64,000 nucleotides of DNA from Lysobacter sp. M2-1 (lineage in GTDB: Bacteria > Pseudomonadota > Gammaproteobacteria > Xanthomonadales > Xanthomonadaceae), in the NCBI RefSeq assembly GCF_022662495.1, contig NZ_JAKPBU010000010.1:19347-83346 (forward strand), given 5' to 3'. The stretch's first letter is position 1. Every line of letters starts with the position of its first letter. The notes beneath the pieces are model-generated. The model was not told the DNA's origin and made no database searches. It worked only from the letters and a program-made list of their open reading frames with translations. The position numbers and the translations under genes were made by a program. Below are positions 21,719 through 31,637 of the stretch, in pieces.

Positions 21719-22420
21719 TCAGCGTCCACAGGCAAGGCAGCTGGCGATGTCCTCGCCGTTGTCGGCCATTTCGACGCAATCCGCGCGGCGCGCTGCCTCC
21801 ACAAAGCGCCGCATCAGGTCGCCGTCCTTGATCCCGGGCGCGCTCTCGATGCCGCTGGAGACGTCCACGCCCCAGGGCAGGGTCTGGCTGATGGCCGCAC
21901 CCACGTTTTCCGGAGTCAACCCGCCGGCCAGCACGAATGGCTTGCCCAGCCCGGTCGGGAGCTTCGACCAGTCGAAACGCTCGCCGGTACCACCGGAGCC
22001 ACCGACCACGTGCGCATCGAACAGGAAGGCGGCCGCGCCGGGATAACGCAGCTGCAGTTCGCGCGCATCGACCTTGGCATCGGCATCGCCCATCGGCACC
22101 GCCCTGACGTAGGGCACGCCGAAGCCGCGGCAGAAGGCATCGTCCTCGTTGCCGTGGAACTGCAGCAGGCTGGGACGCACATGCCGCACCACATCGCGGA
22201 TCTCGTCGATGCTGTTGTCGCGGAACAGCGCGACCGCGTCGACCAGCGGCGCCAACGCCTGCCGCAGCGCGCGCGCCTCCTGCGCCTGGACCCGGCGCGG
22301 GCTGCCGTCTGCGAACACGAAACCCACCGCATCGGCGCCAAGCTCGCCGGCCAGGCGCACGTCCCCGGCACGGGTCAGGCCGCAGAACTTGATGCGGGTG
22401 CGGAACAGGGTTCGGTTCAT
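21719..22420 (-). CDS. trpF: Phosphoribosylanthranilate isomerase
   Basis: Third step of the tryptophan branch: Amadori rearrangement of phosphoribosylanthranilate. It has 233 residues and a TIM barrel. The catalytic cysteine lies in KFCGLTR near residue 13 and the catalytic aspartate in [20 protein letters not shown]; the phosphate loop is VDVSSGIE. It is a separate gene here, not fused to trpC as in E. coli. It is 58 bases after truA on the same strand, the usual order in pseudomonads and xanthomonads. The ATG at 22418-22420 is chosen; the start could be a few codons later. Confidence 0.96.
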   Translation of the reverse strand: MNRTLFRTRIKFCGLTRAGDVRLAGELGADAVGFVFADGSPRRVQAQEARALRQALAPLVDAVALFRDNSIDEIRDVVRHVRPSLLQFHGNEDDAFCRGFGVPYVRAVPMGDADAKVDARELQLRYPGAAAFLFDAHVVGGSGGTGERFDWSKLPTGLGKPFVLAGGLTPENVGAAISQTLPWGVDVSSGIESAPGIKDGDLMRRFVEAARRADCVEMADNGEDIASCLACGR

Positions 22421-22478
22421 GCAGTCGATTGGAATGGAAGTGCGTCGTGTGTGGAGCGTCGGCAATGAGGCAGCCGGG

Positions 22479-23264
22479 TCAAAGCGTTACCTCGGCCGGC
22501 AGTCCGTGAATGGCCGGGTACAGCGGTCCCAGGAAGCAGAGCCCGGAGGCCGGCGCAGTCGCACCGGCAAGCGTGCGGTCGCGCGCGGCAAGCACGCTGG
22601 CGATCCAGTCGGGCTCGCGCCCCCCGGCGCCGACTTCAAGCAGCGAGCCGACGATGTTGCGCACCATATGATGCAGGAAAGCGTTGGCCTGCACATCGAT
22701 TTCCACGGTCTCGCCATCACGACGCACCTCGATGGCCTGCAACTCGCGTCGTGCATGCGGCGCCTGGCAGTGCACGGTGCGGAAGGCGCTGAAGTCATGC
22801 TCGCCCAGCAGGCCCTGCGCCGCGCGATGCATGGCGGCGGCATCGAGCGGCCTGCGCTCCCAGGCCAGATACTGGCGCTGCAGCGCAGGACGTACTGAAC
22901 GATTCAGGATGCGATACCGGTAGCGACGCGCCACCGCCGAGAAGCGCGCGCTGAAGTCCATGGCCACCGGGACGCACCAGCGCACGCACATGGAGGGCGG
23001 CAGGCGCGAGGTGGCTCCCAGCACCCAGCCGCGCGGCTCGCGTGGGGCATCGCTGTCGAAGTGCACCACCTGGCAGCTGGCGTGCACGCCAGCATCGGTG
23101 CGCCCCGCACAGACCGTCGCTACCGGGCCATCGGCGACAAAGGCCAGGGCCTGTTCCAGCGCCCCCTGCAGGGTGGGTTCCGCACTCGTCTCGCCAGGCT
23201 TGGCCAGGCGTTGCCAGCCGGAAAACGAGCCGCCGTCGTATTCGACGCCCAGCGCCAGTCGCAT
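22479..23264 (-). CDS. truA: tRNA pseudouridine(38-40) synthase
   Basis: Makes pseudouridine at positions 38-40 in the anticodon arm of many tRNAs. It has 261 residues. The catalytic aspartate D57 lies in [11 protein letters not shown]. Other family blocks are [16 protein letters not shown] and [11 protein letters not shown]. It follows fimV by 14 bases, a conserved linkage in pseudomonads and relatives. The start ATG at 23262-23264 begins [11 protein letters not shown], typical of TruA. Confidence 0.97.
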   Translation of the reverse strand: MRLALGVEYDGGSFSGWQRLAKPGETSAEPTLQGALEQALAFVADGPVATVCAGRTDAGVHASCQVVHFDSDAPREPRGWVLGATSRLPPSMCVRWCVPVAMDFSARFSAVARRYRYRILNRSVRPALQRQYLAWERRPLDAAAMHRAAQGLLGEHDFSAFRTVHCQAPHARRELQAIEVRRDGETVEIDVQANAFLHHMVRNIVGSLLEVGAGGREPDWIASVLAARDRTLAGATAPASGLCFLGPLYPAIHGLPAEVTL

Positions 23265-23278
23265 CGTGGGGCCTGGTC

Positions 23279-25066
23279 CTAACGCAGGGACTGCAGGACG
23301 CCGGCGGCCTCGTCGCGTGCCTGGGCGTCGCCGCCTTCGATCACTTCCTGGAGCAGGCTGCGGGCGGTCGCCCGGTCCCCCAGATCGGCGTAGGCCCGGG
23401 CCAGCTCGATCCGTTCGCGCCCACCGGGCGCCTGGTTCAAGGGCGCAATCGTGCCCGACTCGGCGCCCGCGGGCGCCATCCAGGTTGGCGTATTGCCCAC
23501 CACCGGAGTGGCCGGCGCCGGCGCCGCAGCCGGCGACTTGGCCTTGCCAGCCCAGACCGGCGCGGTGGCGGGAGTCGGAGTCTCTGTGGCGCCGGACTCC
23601 CCGGCCTTGGATTCGTCAGCCACGACAGGGGATGGGACCACCGCGAAACGTTCCGAGATGCGCGTCGCAGGCGCAGCCGCCACGGGGCGGCGGCGGCGCG
23701 CGAACCACCATGCCAGCGCGCCGAGCAACAGGGCGACAGGCAGCAGCCACCACCAGGCCGATGACGACGCGGTTTCCGGCTGCCCGGAAGCCGGCGGCGT
23801 CGCATCCTGCGCGGCGTTGGTGGTCGCCAGGCGCTGCTGGGCGCTCGCCAGCGCGCCATCCTTCATGGCGATCAGGCTTTGCTGCTCCTTCTGCAGCTGT
23901 TCCAGCTCGGCAACCCGCGCCTTGAGCTCCTGCACCTCGGCATCGCGCGCGGCGAGGGTTTCTTTCGTCTCTTGCAGTTCCTGTCGCAGCATCTCGCCCT
24001 CGCCTCCGGCGCTGGCGCCGGATTGTGTGCCTGCCCGGTCGCCCGCATCCGCGGCCGGCGGCGCGATTTCCAACCGCGCATCGGCGACCCGACGCGGTGC
24101 AGCCGATGAAGAGGCGCCTGCCGCCGCGGCGCCCGCGGGCTGCGCGTCGGCTGCGACCGGCGTAGCCGCCTGTGCCTGCGCGCGGCGCGCTTCGCGCCAG
24201 CTGGCGACCTGCTCACGCACCAGATTTGCGGCTTCGCGGGCGCTGTAGCGCGACAGTTCCTCGCCGCGGGGAATCCGCAGCACCGCGCCCTGCTTCAGCA
24301 GATTGATGTTCTGGCCAATGAACGCATCCGGATTCGCCTGCAGCAGGGCCAGCATGGTCTGATCGAGGCTGTAGCCCTGCATCCCTGCGAGTCCGCCGGC
24401 GATCCCGGCGAGGGTATCGCCGCGCTTGACCGGGCCGTATTCCCCGTTTTCGGCCGGTGGCGCAGCGGGCGGCGGCGAGGTCGCGACTTCAGACTGCGGC
24501 GTGGGAGCTGGGGACGGCGCAGGCGCAGTGGCTGCAGCGGCCGGCTCGGGTGCTGCCGTAGGCGCCGTCGCCGGCGCCGGGCGCTGGATCACGGGCGCGG
24601 CGTCCGGAGCCGCGACCGACGGTGCCGGCGGCGCGGCGACCGTACGCGGCGCATCGACGAGCGCGGAATATTCGCGGACCAGGCGGCCCTGACCCCAGTC
24701 CACCTCGACCAGGAAGGTCAACCCTGCCTGCTGCACCGGGGCGGTACTGGTCACCCGGATCACCGGCCGCCCCCGCTCGTCCACCGCGGGGGTGAACTGC
24801 AGGTCGGACACGATGCCCTGGGGCGGTTCCAGGCCGATCCGGCGGAAGGTGTCGGGCGACGCCAGTCGTGCCTGCAGGCCCTGCAGCTCGGTCGGATCGC
24901 TGCTGACGATCGGGATTTCGGCTAGCAGCGGCTCGCCCGGCCGTGACTTCACCTGGATCTGGCCCAGACCCAGCGCGAAGGCCGGAACGGCAAGAATTCC
25001 AAGCAGCACGCCCAGCACGACACGCAGTGCCGCGCGTGTTTGAAGATGGCGTTCCCTTGCGCTCAT
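23279..25066 (-). CDS. fimV: FimV family protein with LysM and C-terminal TPR-like motif
   Basis: Inner-membrane hub protein that in Pseudomonas controls type IV pilus assembly, polar localisation and twitching. It has 595 residues, shorter than the roughly 900 of P. aeruginosa FimV. In order: signal segment (15-32), FimV N-terminal domain (35-137), proline/alanine linker, LysM-like domain (about 210-268), coiled coil (360-415), one membrane helix (437-455) and the conserved FimV C-terminal motif (548-595). I use the ATG at 25066, not the in-frame GTG three codons upstream. There is no Shine-Dalgarno sequence; a TAGAGT box ends seven bases before this ATG. Confidence 0.9.
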   Translation of the reverse strand: MSARERHLQTRAALRVVLGVLLGILAVPAFALGLGQIQVKSRPGEPLLAEIPIVSSDPTELQGLQARLASPDTFRRIGLEPPQGIVSDLQFTPAVDERGRPVIRVTSTAPVQQAGLTFLVEVDWGQGRLVREYSALVDAPRTVAAPPAPSVAAPDAAPVIQRPAPATAPTAAPEPAAAATAPAPSPAPTPQSEVATSPPPAAPPAENGEYGPVKRGDTLAGIAGGLAGMQGYSLDQTMLALLQANPDAFIGQNINLLKQGAVLRIPRGEELSRYSAREAANLVREQVASWREARRAQAQAATPVAADAQPAGAAAAGASSSAAPRRVADARLEIAPPAADAGDRAGTQSGASAGGEGEMLRQELQETKETLAARDAEVQELKARVAELEQLQKEQQSLIAMKDGALASAQQRLATTNAAQDATPPASGQPETASSSAWWWLLPVALLLGALAWWFARRRRPVAAAPATRISERFAVVPSPVVADESKAGESGATETPTPATAPVWAGKAKSPAAAPAPATPVVGNTPTWMAPAGAESGTIAPLNQAPGGRERIELARAYADLGDRATARSLLQEVIEGGDAQARDEAAGVLQSLR

Positions 25067-25073
25067 GCGCTGC

Positions 25074-25079
25074 ACTCTA
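25074..25079 (-). promoter_or_regulatory. Possible -10 box immediately before fimV
   Basis: TAGAGT on the minus strand, seven bases before the fimV ATG, matching the TANNNT pattern seen at several other starts here. It lies in the spacer after the FimV-like paralogue. No -35 is recognisable. Confidence 0.3.
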
Positions 25080-25154
25080 GCCGCGCGCCATGATCCTCCG
25101 CAACGGCGGCCGCATCCGCCAACCCCGGCTCAGCCCGCTGTGCGACCGCTTTTC

Positions 25155-26606
25155 TCAGTTCGGCCCCCGCACCATCGCGGACAGGCGCCGAGCGACCCGG
25201 CCCGGCGGCCCTGGCCGCGCGCGGCGCCAGAAAGCCGCGACCGCCATCCCCAGGGCCAGTGCCGCAATCAGCCAGGGCCACACCCCCGCGGACCGCGGCT
25301 GTTGCGCCGCGAGCTGTCGATTCTTGAGTTCGATCAACCGCTGCTGCGCCTTCTGGGCCTGTTCGAGTTCCGCGATGCGCTGCTGCATCTGCTGGAACTC
25401 GGTATAGCGTGTCGCCACCAGGTCGGCGGCCGCGCGCTCGCGATCGGCCGCCGTCCCGTCTCCCTGTCGGGTGGATCCCGAACCCGACGCCAATGCCGCC
25501 GCATCGGCGGAAGGCGCCAGCTCCAGCCGCGCCGGCGCGACGCGGACGGTGGGGCGCGAACTCGAAAGCCGATCGACGGATCCTGATGGAGCCTCGACCG
25601 ATTCAACAGGGGGCATGTCGCCGCTGCGCCACTGCTGGATCTGCAGCCGCACCATCGTCTCTGCCGCGACCGCATCCAGACGGGTGAGCTCCGCGGGTGC
25701 CGGGACACGCAGCACCGCGCCGCGCTGAAGCAGATTGATGTTGCCCGAACCGAACGCATGCGGGTTGGTCCGCAGCAGCGCGAGCATCGCCTGCGGCGGG
25801 GTGACGCCGGCCAGCGGCATGCGTTCGACGATTCGGGTCAGGGTGTCGCCCGGACGCACGGTGTAATCGCCTGGACGGCGCGCCGCGCCCGCCGCGGGAA
25901 CCGCCACCGCGGAACGGACGGGCGATCCGGGAACGGCTGCGGAGTTCGCCTGCGTTCGCGGCGCCCGTGACGGCTGTGGCCGGCCGGTTACCGGCGCCGC
26001 TTTCGGTCGTGGCGGTGCGCTTTCCGGCCGTTGGTCGGCGTGCAAGGGGATCGGCGCAGGCGCCGCCAACGCAGCAGGCGGCGCGTTGTCGAGCGGCACG
26101 ATGGCCGGTTCGAGCGGCGCCGGCAGCGCGTCGGCAGGATCTGGCTGGCGCGCGATAGCGTTGTCCGCGGCCTGCACCGGCATCTGGATCTGCGGCTCGA
26201 CCGGCGCCGCCAGCGTCGGAGTAGCTCCCAGCGATACCGAGTATTCGCGCACCAACCGGCCCTGCGGTGCATCCACCTGGACCAGGAAGGTGAGGAAATC
26301 CTCCTCCACCGGCAGCGTGCTGGTGACCCGGATCAACGCGCGCGGGCCGCGCACCACCTCGAAGCGCAGGTCCGCCACCACGCCCTGGGGGCGTGGCAGG
26401 CCGATGCGGGCGAAGGTCGTGGACGACGCGAGCTGCGCCTGCAGCTGCTGCAGGTCCTGTGGGGTGGCGCCGGTGATCGGGATCTCCGCTAACAGCGGCT
26501 CGCCGAGCGCGGACCGGATTTCGATCCGATCGACATCCAGCGCATACGCGGGCGCCATCGCCAGCAACAGCGCCATTGCCACCCCCAGCATCCCTGCCTT
26601 GCGCAT
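25155..26606 (-). CDS. FimV-like protein lacking the C-terminal cytoplasmic motif
   Basis: A paralogue of the next gene, 483 residues. It has a signal segment (5-22), a FimV N-terminal domain from [22 protein letters not shown] to about residue 127 that is clearly alike, a proline-rich linker, a LysM-like domain (DYTVRPGDTLTRI onwards, about 245-305), a coiled coil (about 410-445) and one membrane helix (PWLIAALALGMAVAAFW). It ends soon after in a short basic tail, so the FimV C-terminal TPR-like motif is missing. The ATG at 26606 has an excellent GGAGG. It sits between asd and fimV, where other bacteria have a single FimV (or Usg). Tandem duplication with loss of one end is the simple reading. 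Confidence 0.85.
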   Translation of the reverse strand: MRKAGMLGVAMALLLAMAPAYALDVDRIEIRSALGEPLLAEIPITGATPQDLQQLQAQLASSTTFARIGLPRPQGVVADLRFEVVRGPRALIRVTSTLPVEEDFLTFLVQVDAPQGRLVREYSVSLGATPTLAAPVEPQIQMPVQAADNAIARQPDPADALPAPLEPAIVPLDNAPPAALAAPAPIPLHADQRPESAPPRPKAAPVTGRPQPSRAPRTQANSAAVPGSPVRSAVAVPAAGAARRPGDYTVRPGDTLTRIVERMPLAGVTPPQAMLALLRTNPHAFGSGNINLLQRGAVLRVPAPAELTRLDAVAAETMVRLQIQQWRSGDMPPVESVEAPSGSVDRLSSSRPTVRVAPARLELAPSADAAALASGSGSTRQGDGTAADRERAAADLVATRYTEFQQMQQRIAELEQAQKAQQRLIELKNRQLAAQQPRSAGVWPWLIAALALGMAVAAFWRRARPGPPGRVARRLSAMVRGPN

Positions 26607-26680
26607 CCAGCGCCTCCGATCGTGACCACCACTCCGCCGGGCATGGTGCCGCGCCGCAAGCGACCCGGCAACCCGCAGGC

Positions 26681-27727
26681 TCAGTCCTCCGCCGCCACCA
26701 GCTCCGCGATCTGCACCGCGTTCAAGGCGGCGCCCTTGCGGATGTTGTCGGACACGATCCACAGATTGAGACCGTGCTCGTGCGAGAGGTCGTCGCGAAT
26801 GCGACCGACGTACACCGGATCGCGCCCGGAAGCATGCGTCACTGGCGTGGGGTAGCCGCCGCCCCTGGGCTCGTCCACGACCTCGATCCCCGGCGCCTGC
26901 ACCAGCAGCTTGCGAGCATCGGCGGCTGACAACTTCTCGCGCGTTTCGACGTTGACCGCCTCGGAATGGCCGTAGAAGACCGGCACCCGCACCACCGTCG
27001 CGTTGACCCGAATCGTGTCGTCGCCCAGGATCTTGCGCGTTTCCCAGACCAGCTTCATTTCCTCGGTGGTGTAGCCGTTGTCGGTGAAATCGCCGCCGTG
27101 CGGGATCACGTTGAAGGCGATCTGCACCGGGTACACCTCCGGTTCGGCGTCCTGGAAACTGAGCAGGGCCGCGGTCTGGCGGCCGAGCTCTTCCAGCGCC
27201 TTGCGTCCGGTGCCGGACACCGACTGGTAGGTGGCGATGTTGAGACGGTCGATGCCCGCGGCGTCGTAGATCGGCTTGAGCGCCACGAGCATCTGCATGG
27301 TCGAGCAGTTGGGGTTGGCGATGATCCCGCGCGGGCGCTGACGCACGGCTTGCGGATTGACCTCGCTCACCACCAGCGGGATATCGTCGTCGTAGCGGAA
27401 CGCCGAGCTGTTGTCGATCACGACCGCGCCCGCGGCGGCGAACCTGGGCGCGTATTCCTTCGAGACCGAGCCGCCAGCCGAGAACAGGGCGATGTCGACC
27501 CCGGCCGGATCGAAGGTGGCCAGGTCGTGCACCAGCAGTTCGTCGTCGCCGAAGGCGACGTGCCCACCGGCGGAGCGCTCGCTGGCCAGGGCCACGACCT
27601 CGCGTGCGGGAAACCGGCGTTCGGCCAGCACCGAGAGCATCATTTCGCCGACCGCACCGGTCGCGCCCACCACCGCGACCTTGAACCGCCGGTCGGAAGA
27701 ACGCGTGTCTGAAGCCGGCTTGCTCAT
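26681..27727 (-). CDS. asd: Aspartate-semialdehyde dehydrogenase
   Basis: Reduces aspartyl phosphate to the semialdehyde for lysine, threonine, methionine and diaminopimelate. It has 348 residues from the ATG at 27725-27727, with AGAGGAAACAG just upstream. The nucleotide loop is GATGAVGE at 21-28, the catalytic cysteine C141 lies in NPNCSTMQM, and the catalytic histidine is in YPTPVTHASG. The motifs fit the Gram-positive-like/Xanthomonas asd type. It heads the asd-fimV-truA-trp block, about 70 bases before the first FimV gene. Confidence 0.96.
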   Translation of the reverse strand: MSKPASDTRSSDRRFKVAVVGATGAVGEMMLSVLAERRFPAREVVALASERSAGGHVAFGDDELLVHDLATFDPAGVDIALFSAGGSVSKEYAPRFAAAGAVVIDNSSAFRYDDDIPLVVSEVNPQAVRQRPRGIIANPNCSTMQMLVALKPIYDAAGIDRLNIATYQSVSGTGRKALEELGRQTAALLSFQDAEPEVYPVQIAFNVIPHGGDFTDNGYTTEEMKLVWETRKILGDDTIRVNATVVRVPVFYGHSEAVNVETREKLSAADARKLLVQAPGIEVVDEPRGGGYPTPVTHASGRDPVYVGRIRDDLSHEHGLNLWIVSDNIRKGAALNAVQIAELVAAED

Positions 27728-27810
27728 CTGTTTCCTCTCGAGATTGAAGCGCATCCGAACGTCGGCGACCTGTGGTCGGCAACGTCGGACTGCGAATGGA
27801 GATCGCGCGT

Positions 27811-27832
27811 GCCCGGCACCTAGGTGCCGGGC
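27811..27832 (-). terminator. Perfect palindrome over the dehydrogenase stop codon, possible terminator
   Basis: GCCCGGCAC-CTAG-GTGCCGGGC gives a perfect 9-base-pair stem with a four-base loop that contains the TAG stop of the 2-hydroxyacid dehydrogenase gene. No T run follows on the minus strand, so termination strength is doubtful; it may instead protect the 3' end. Confidence 0.45.
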
Positions 27833-28821
27833 GGAGTGACCGGGGGGATGGGGTTGGGCGGCCGCCCCGCATCGGGACCGAAACCCAGCGCCGCGATCAG
27901 ATTATCCACGGCCAGCGCCACCATCGCACGGCGCGTGGCCAGGCTGCCGCTGCCGATATGCGGAGTGAGTACCACATTGGGCAGTGCGAGCAGGCGCGGA
28001 TTGACCCGCGGCTCGCCTTCGAACACGTCCAGGCCGGCGGCGGCCAGCCCGCCGGCTTCCAGCGCGTCGGCCAGTGCGTCCTCGTCGACCAGGCCGCCGC
28101 GGGCGATATTGGTGAGCGTGGCGCCGGGCTTCATCCGCGCGAGGGCGGCGGCGTCGATGATATGGCGGCTGTGCGCGCCGTACGGCAGCGCAAGAACCAG
28201 GTGGTCGGAGCCGGACAGCAGTTCGTCGAAGCCGACGTAATGCGCCTGGCAAGCCTGTTCGATGGGCCCGGGCAGGCGTTGGCGGTTGTGGTACAGCGTG
28301 CGCATCCCGAACCCGATCGCACGCCGCGCGATGCCCTGCCCGATCCGGCCCATGCCGAGAATCCCGAGCGTGGCGCCGTGCACGTCGCGACCGAGCATCT
28401 GGGTGAATGCCCAACCCCGCCACTGCCCGGCGCGCAGCCAGCGTTCGGCCTCGCCGATGCGGCGCGCCGCCGCGAGCATCAGCGCGAAGCCCAGATCGGC
28501 GGTCGTTTCGGTCAGCACGTCGGGGGTGTTGGTGACCACGATGCCGCGTGCCTGCAGCGCGGCGATATCGAGGTTGTCGTAACCGACCGCGACATTGGCG
28601 ATCGCGCGCAGGCGCGGCGCCTCGGCGACCTCGGCCGCGCCGACCGGATCATTGAGGGTGACCAGCGCGCCGTCGGCCTCGCACAGGGCGGCGGCGATGG
28701 CGGCGCTGCCGTGGCTGGTCACCTGCGGCGCGCTGTCGACTTCGAAATGCGCTGCGAGCCGCGCGACGATGTCGTCGAACAGTGGCTGCGAGACCCAGAC
28801 CCGCGGCCGCACCTCAGACAT
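27820..28821 (-). CDS. D-2-hydroxyacid dehydrogenase, glyoxylate/hydroxypyruvate reductase type
   Basis: NAD(P)H-dependent reductase of 333 residues. The cofactor loop is GMGRIG at 156-161. The catalytic triad is R241 ([10 protein letters not shown]), E270 and H288 (TPHIGSG). The HNR after the second strand of the Rossmann fold suggests NADPH preference. It most resembles the GhrB/glyoxylate reductase branch, but a different 2-keto acid is possible. Its start overlaps the aroC end by eight bases, so it is co-expressed with chorismate synthase. The C-terminal tail is proline-rich ([12 protein letters not shown]). Confidence 0.88.
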   Translation of the reverse strand: MSEVRPRVWVSQPLFDDIVARLAAHFEVDSAPQVTSHGSAAIAAALCEADGALVTLNDPVGAAEVAEAPRLRAIANVAVGYDNLDIAALQARGIVVTNTPDVLTETTADLGFALMLAAARRIGEAERWLRAGQWRGWAFTQMLGRDVHGATLGILGMGRIGQGIARRAIGFGMRTLYHNRQRLPGPIEQACQAHYVGFDELLSGSDHLVLALPYGAHSRHIIDAAALARMKPGATLTNIARGGLVDEDALADALEAGGLAAAGLDVFEGEPRVNPRLLALPNVVLTPHIGSGSLATRRAMVALAVDNLIAALGFGPDAGRPPNPIPPVTPPGT

Positions 28822-29911
28822 CGGCCTGCGGCGGGATACGCGGCGTCACATCACCCACGTCGCCGCATTGCGCGCGGTGCCGCAGCGCCTGGTCCATCAA
28901 CACCAGGGCCAGCATCGCTTCGCAGATCGGCGGCGCGCGCAATCCCACGCACGGATCGTGGCGTCCGGTGGTCACGACCTGCACTTCCTCGCCATGCACG
29001 TCCAGGCCACGGCCCGGCAGGCGCAGGCTTGAAGTGGGTTTGAACGCCACCGACACCACGATCTGCTGGCCGCTGGAGATGCCGCCGAGGATGCCGCCGG
29101 CGTGGTTGGACAGGAAGCCGCTGCGGATGGCTTCGTCGCGATGCTCTGTCCCCTTTTGCGCGACGCTGGCGAATCCGTCGCCGACCTCCACGCCCTTGAC
29201 CGCATTGATCGACATCATGGCCGCGGCGAGTTCGGCGTCGAGCTTGCCGTAGACCGGCTCGCCCCAGCCAGGCGGCACGCCGTCGGCGACCGCGGTGATG
29301 CGCGCACCCACCGAATCGCCCGACTTGCGCAGCGCGTCCATGTAGCTTTCCAGCTCCGCGACCTGGCCGGCATCGGGCCAGAAGAACGGATTGTCTTCGA
29401 CGGCGCTCCAGTCGTGGCTGCGCGGAACGACGTCGCCGATCTGTGCGACATACGCGCGCACATGCACGCCGAAGCGCTCAGCCAGCCATTTCTTCGCGAT
29501 CGTCGCGGCCGCCACGCGCATCGTGGTCTCGCGCGCCGACGAGCGACCGCCGCCACGCGGGTCGCGCAGCCCGTACTTGTGCCAGTAGGTGTAGTCGGCG
29601 TGGCCGGGCCGGAATTGCTCGGCGATCTTGGCGTAGTCCTTGCTGCGCGCATCGGTGTTGCGGATCAGCAAGGCGATCGGGGTACCGGTGGTGCGGCCTT
29701 CGTAGACGCCGCTCAGGATCTCCACCTGGTCGGTCTCGTGCCGCGCCGACGTGTGACGGGTCTTGCCGGTCGCACGGCGCGCGAGGTCGTGCGCGAAATC
29801 GCCCGGTTCAAGCGCAAGGCCCGGCGGGCAGCCATCGACCACGCAGCCGATCGCGGGGCCGTGGGATTCGCCGAAGGTGGTGACGCGGAGGAGGTGGCCG
29901 AAGGTGTTCAA
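28814..29911 (-). CDS. aroC: Chorismate synthase
   Basis: Last step of the shikimate pathway: EPSP to chorismate, needing reduced FMN. It has 365 residues. The three family signatures are seen: [18 protein letters not shown] near residue 15, [11 protein letters not shown] near residue 124, and [20 protein letters not shown]. The start appears to be TTG at 29909-29911 giving (M)NTFGHLLRV; no in-frame ATG lies nearby upstream and no Shine-Dalgarno is evident. The upstream region is the inverted repeat area. The gene may feed the trp branch a few genes away, though no direct link is visible. Confidence 0.95.
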   Translation of the reverse strand: MNTFGHLLRVTTFGESHGPAIGCVVDGCPPGLALEPGDFAHDLARRATGKTRHTSARHETDQVEILSGVYEGRTTGTPIALLIRNTDARSKDYAKIAEQFRPGHADYTYWHKYGLRDPRGGGRSSARETTMRVAAATIAKKWLAERFGVHVRAYVAQIGDVVPRSHDWSAVEDNPFFWPDAGQVAELESYMDALRKSGDSVGARITAVADGVPPGWGEPVYGKLDAELAAAMMSINAVKGVEVGDGFASVAQKGTEHRDEAIRSGFLSNHAGGILGGISSGQQIVVSVAFKPTSSLRLPGRGLDVHGEEVQVVTTGRHDPCVGLRAPPICEAMLALVLMDQALRHRAQCGDVGDVTPRIPPQADV

Positions 29912-30047
29912 GGAAGTTCTGGGTTGGATCGGGGGCTCGGCTGGAGAGTTCGCACGGATATGGGGCGGAAGTCAAATGGCTTCATCGCATACGGACTACT
30001 CTCGCCGTCGAGATGCCTCAGGAGCGAAAGCTTTCGCCTTTCGGCGA

Positions 30048-30079
30048 GTTACTTTCTTTGCTGGTGCAAAGAAAGTAAC
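30048..30079. terminator. Strong hairpin, left copy
   Basis: A perfect 14-base-pair stem starting GTTACTTTC with the tetraloop TGGT. Both flanks are A- or T-rich, so RNA from either strand has a stem followed by A/U-rich sequence. It probably ends or shields transcripts coming from prmB (minus strand). Confidence 0.6.
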
Positions 30080-30467
30080 CAAAGAAAGCACCTTCCTCGA
30101 CAGATCGCTCAGGGCGTCTGGGTGGCGAAGGAATTTTCGGACTCGGCCTCCTGCCTCGATCCGAAAACGGCGGCCATCCATGGCCGCCGCCCCTTCGGGG
30201 TTTCCGAACGTTAGTGGCGGCTGGCGGAGCAGGAAAGTCAAAGGCAGGAACGATCAACTCACCAGAACGCACCTGCGGCTGATGGCTCGACCAAGCCTTT
30301 GACGTTCTCGACGCTGCGCATGCGACCTGCATCCGAACACCCGTAGGGCGGCCGGCATGGATGCCGGCCGTTTTCGGACCGAGCCATGGATGGCGAGTCC
30401 GAAAATGGCGACAGCACCGCGCATCCCCTGAGCGGTGTTGACCTCACGAGAAAGGTGCTTTCTTTTG

Positions 30468-30501
30468 GTTACTTTTCTTTGCACCAGCAAAGAAAAGTAA
30501 C
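30468..30501. terminator. Strong hairpin, right copy
   Basis: A perfect 15-base-pair stem starting GTTACTTTTC with the loop ACCA, the complement of the left copy's TGGT loop. It lies 72 bases after the prmB stop codon, in a position to act as that gene's terminator. Confidence 0.6.
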
Positions 30502-30572
30502 TCGCCGCAGGCGAAAGCCCTGCTTTATGAAGAAAAAGGTGCCGGACTTGAAAACGCTCGCGCGCAGCAACG

Positions 30573-31535
30573 TCAAAACAACCCACCCGCCGCCCGCGGC
30601 GCCTCGTCCGCCCCGTGCCCTTCGCGTGCATCGGCCAGCACCTTGATCCTGGCATGGTGGGTGACCAGGTCCTGCCGCTCGGCCACGAACACGCCCATCT
30701 GCCCCACCTTGAACTCCACCCAGGCCAACGGCAGTTCCGGCAGCAGGCGCACCAGCGCCTGCTCGGATTCGCCGACTTCGCAGATCAGCAGTCCGTCCTC
30801 GGTCAGGTGCAGCGGCGCGTCGCGCAGGATGCGCAACGCAAGATCCAGGCCGTCGTCGCCAGCGCGCAGCCCCAGCTCGGGTTCGAAGGAGTATTCCTGC
30901 GGCAACGCATCGGTCTCGGCGTTGCTGACGTAGGGCGGATTGGTGACGATCAGGTCGTAATGCTCGCCGCGCAGCGCGGAGAACAGGTCCGATTTCACGA
31001 ATCGCACGTTTTCGACGTGCAGACGCTTCTCGTTTTCCCGCGCCAGCGCCAGCGCATCGTCGCTGATGTCGGCGCCGTCCACGTGCCACTCGGGATTGTG
31101 GTGCGCCATGGCGATCGCGATGCAGCCCGAGCCGGTGCACAGGTCCAGCGCGCGTCTCACCTCGCGCCCGCCGAGCCAGGGTTCGAAGCCGGATTCGATC
31201 AGCTCGGCGATCGGCGAGCGCGGCACCAGTGCGCGCGCGTCGGTCTTGAACGACAGTCCCGCGAACCAGGCTTCGCCGGTCAGGTAGGCCGCGGGAATAC
31301 GCTCCTCGATCCGGCGCAGGAACAGCCCCAGCACGTCTTCCTTCTCCGCTTCGGTGATCCGCGCGTTGCCGTAGACCGGGCTCAGGTCGTGCGGCAGGTG
31401 CAGCGCATGCAGGGTCAGCTGGGTGGCCTCATCCAGCGCATTGTCGTAGCTGTGCCCGAACGTCAGCCCGGCCGCATTGAAGCGGCTCGCGCCGTAGCGG
31501 ATCAGGTCGATGATGGTATGCAGCTCGTTGGTCAT
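30573..31535 (-). CDS. prmB: 50S ribosomal protein L3 N5-glutamine methyltransferase
   Basis: SAM-dependent enzyme that methylates a glutamine of ribosomal protein L3. It has 320 residues. The SAM loop is DLCTGSGC at 131-138 and the substrate motif NPPY is at 199-202. The N-terminal helical domain with [10 protein letters not shown] and [13 protein letters not shown] fits PrmB rather than PrmC. The start ATG is at 31533-31535. A TATAAT box at 31581-31586 (minus strand) is a likely -10, giving a leader of about 40 bases; it faces the divergent SCO promoter. Confidence 0.93.
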   Translation of the reverse strand: MTNELHTIIDLIRYGASRFNAAGLTFGHSYDNALDEATQLTLHALHLPHDLSPVYGNARITEAEKEDVLGLFLRRIEERIPAAYLTGEAWFAGLSFKTDARALVPRSPIAELIESGFEPWLGGREVRRALDLCTGSGCIAIAMAHHNPEWHVDGADISDDALALARENEKRLHVENVRFVKSDLFSALRGEHYDLIVTNPPYVSNAETDALPQEYSFEPELGLRAGDDGLDLALRILRDAPLHLTEDGLLICEVGESEQALVRLLPELPLAWVEFKVGQMGVFVAERQDLVTHHARIKVLADAREGHGADEAPRAAGGLF

Positions 31536-31580
31536 GGCCTTCGCCAGGCTCGGGAGGGGCGGCGATCGCTCCGGCACCGG

Positions 31581-31604
31581 ATTATACGGCTGCGCAGCTA
31601 TCAT
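31581..31604. promoter_or_regulatory. Divergent -10 boxes for prmB and the SCO gene
   Basis: TATAAT on the minus strand (31581-31586) points at prmB, and TATCAT on the plus strand (31599-31604) points at the SCO gene. They are only 12 bases apart, so the two promoters overlap and may compete for RNA polymerase. The -35 boxes are not clear. Confidence 0.5.
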
Positions 31605-31637
31605 GCCCCTCCGATCCGGCGCCGGACCAGCATCACC

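Larger units (their letters stand above)
30010..30540. repeat. Two inverted copies of a roughly 200-base extragenic element (fills the 29912-30572 gap)
   Basis: The 661-base stretch between aroC and prmB has no credible gene. It holds an imperfect inverted repeat: 30024-30215 aligns with the reverse complement of 30335-30525. Each arm has, in order, a GCTTTCGCC start, GGCGAGTTAC, a very strong hairpin, AAAGAAAGCACCTT, TTTTCGGACTCG, CCGAAAACGGC, a palindrome around CCATCCATGG or GGCATGGATGCC, and CCGAAC. Short frames inside encode only low-complexity basic peptides of the kind often over-annotated from such repeats. Confidence 0.85.

Noticed and set aside
21719..22480. A trp leader peptide or attenuator before trpF
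   Set aside because: The 58-base spacer after truA has no Trp-rich short frame and no alternative stems.
30018..30655. Several short open frames inside the inverted repeat region
   Set aside because: They follow repeat symmetry on both strands (peptides such as YFLCWCKESNQRK and SLLVQRKVTKRKHL), a known kind of spurious annotation; no ribosome sites.
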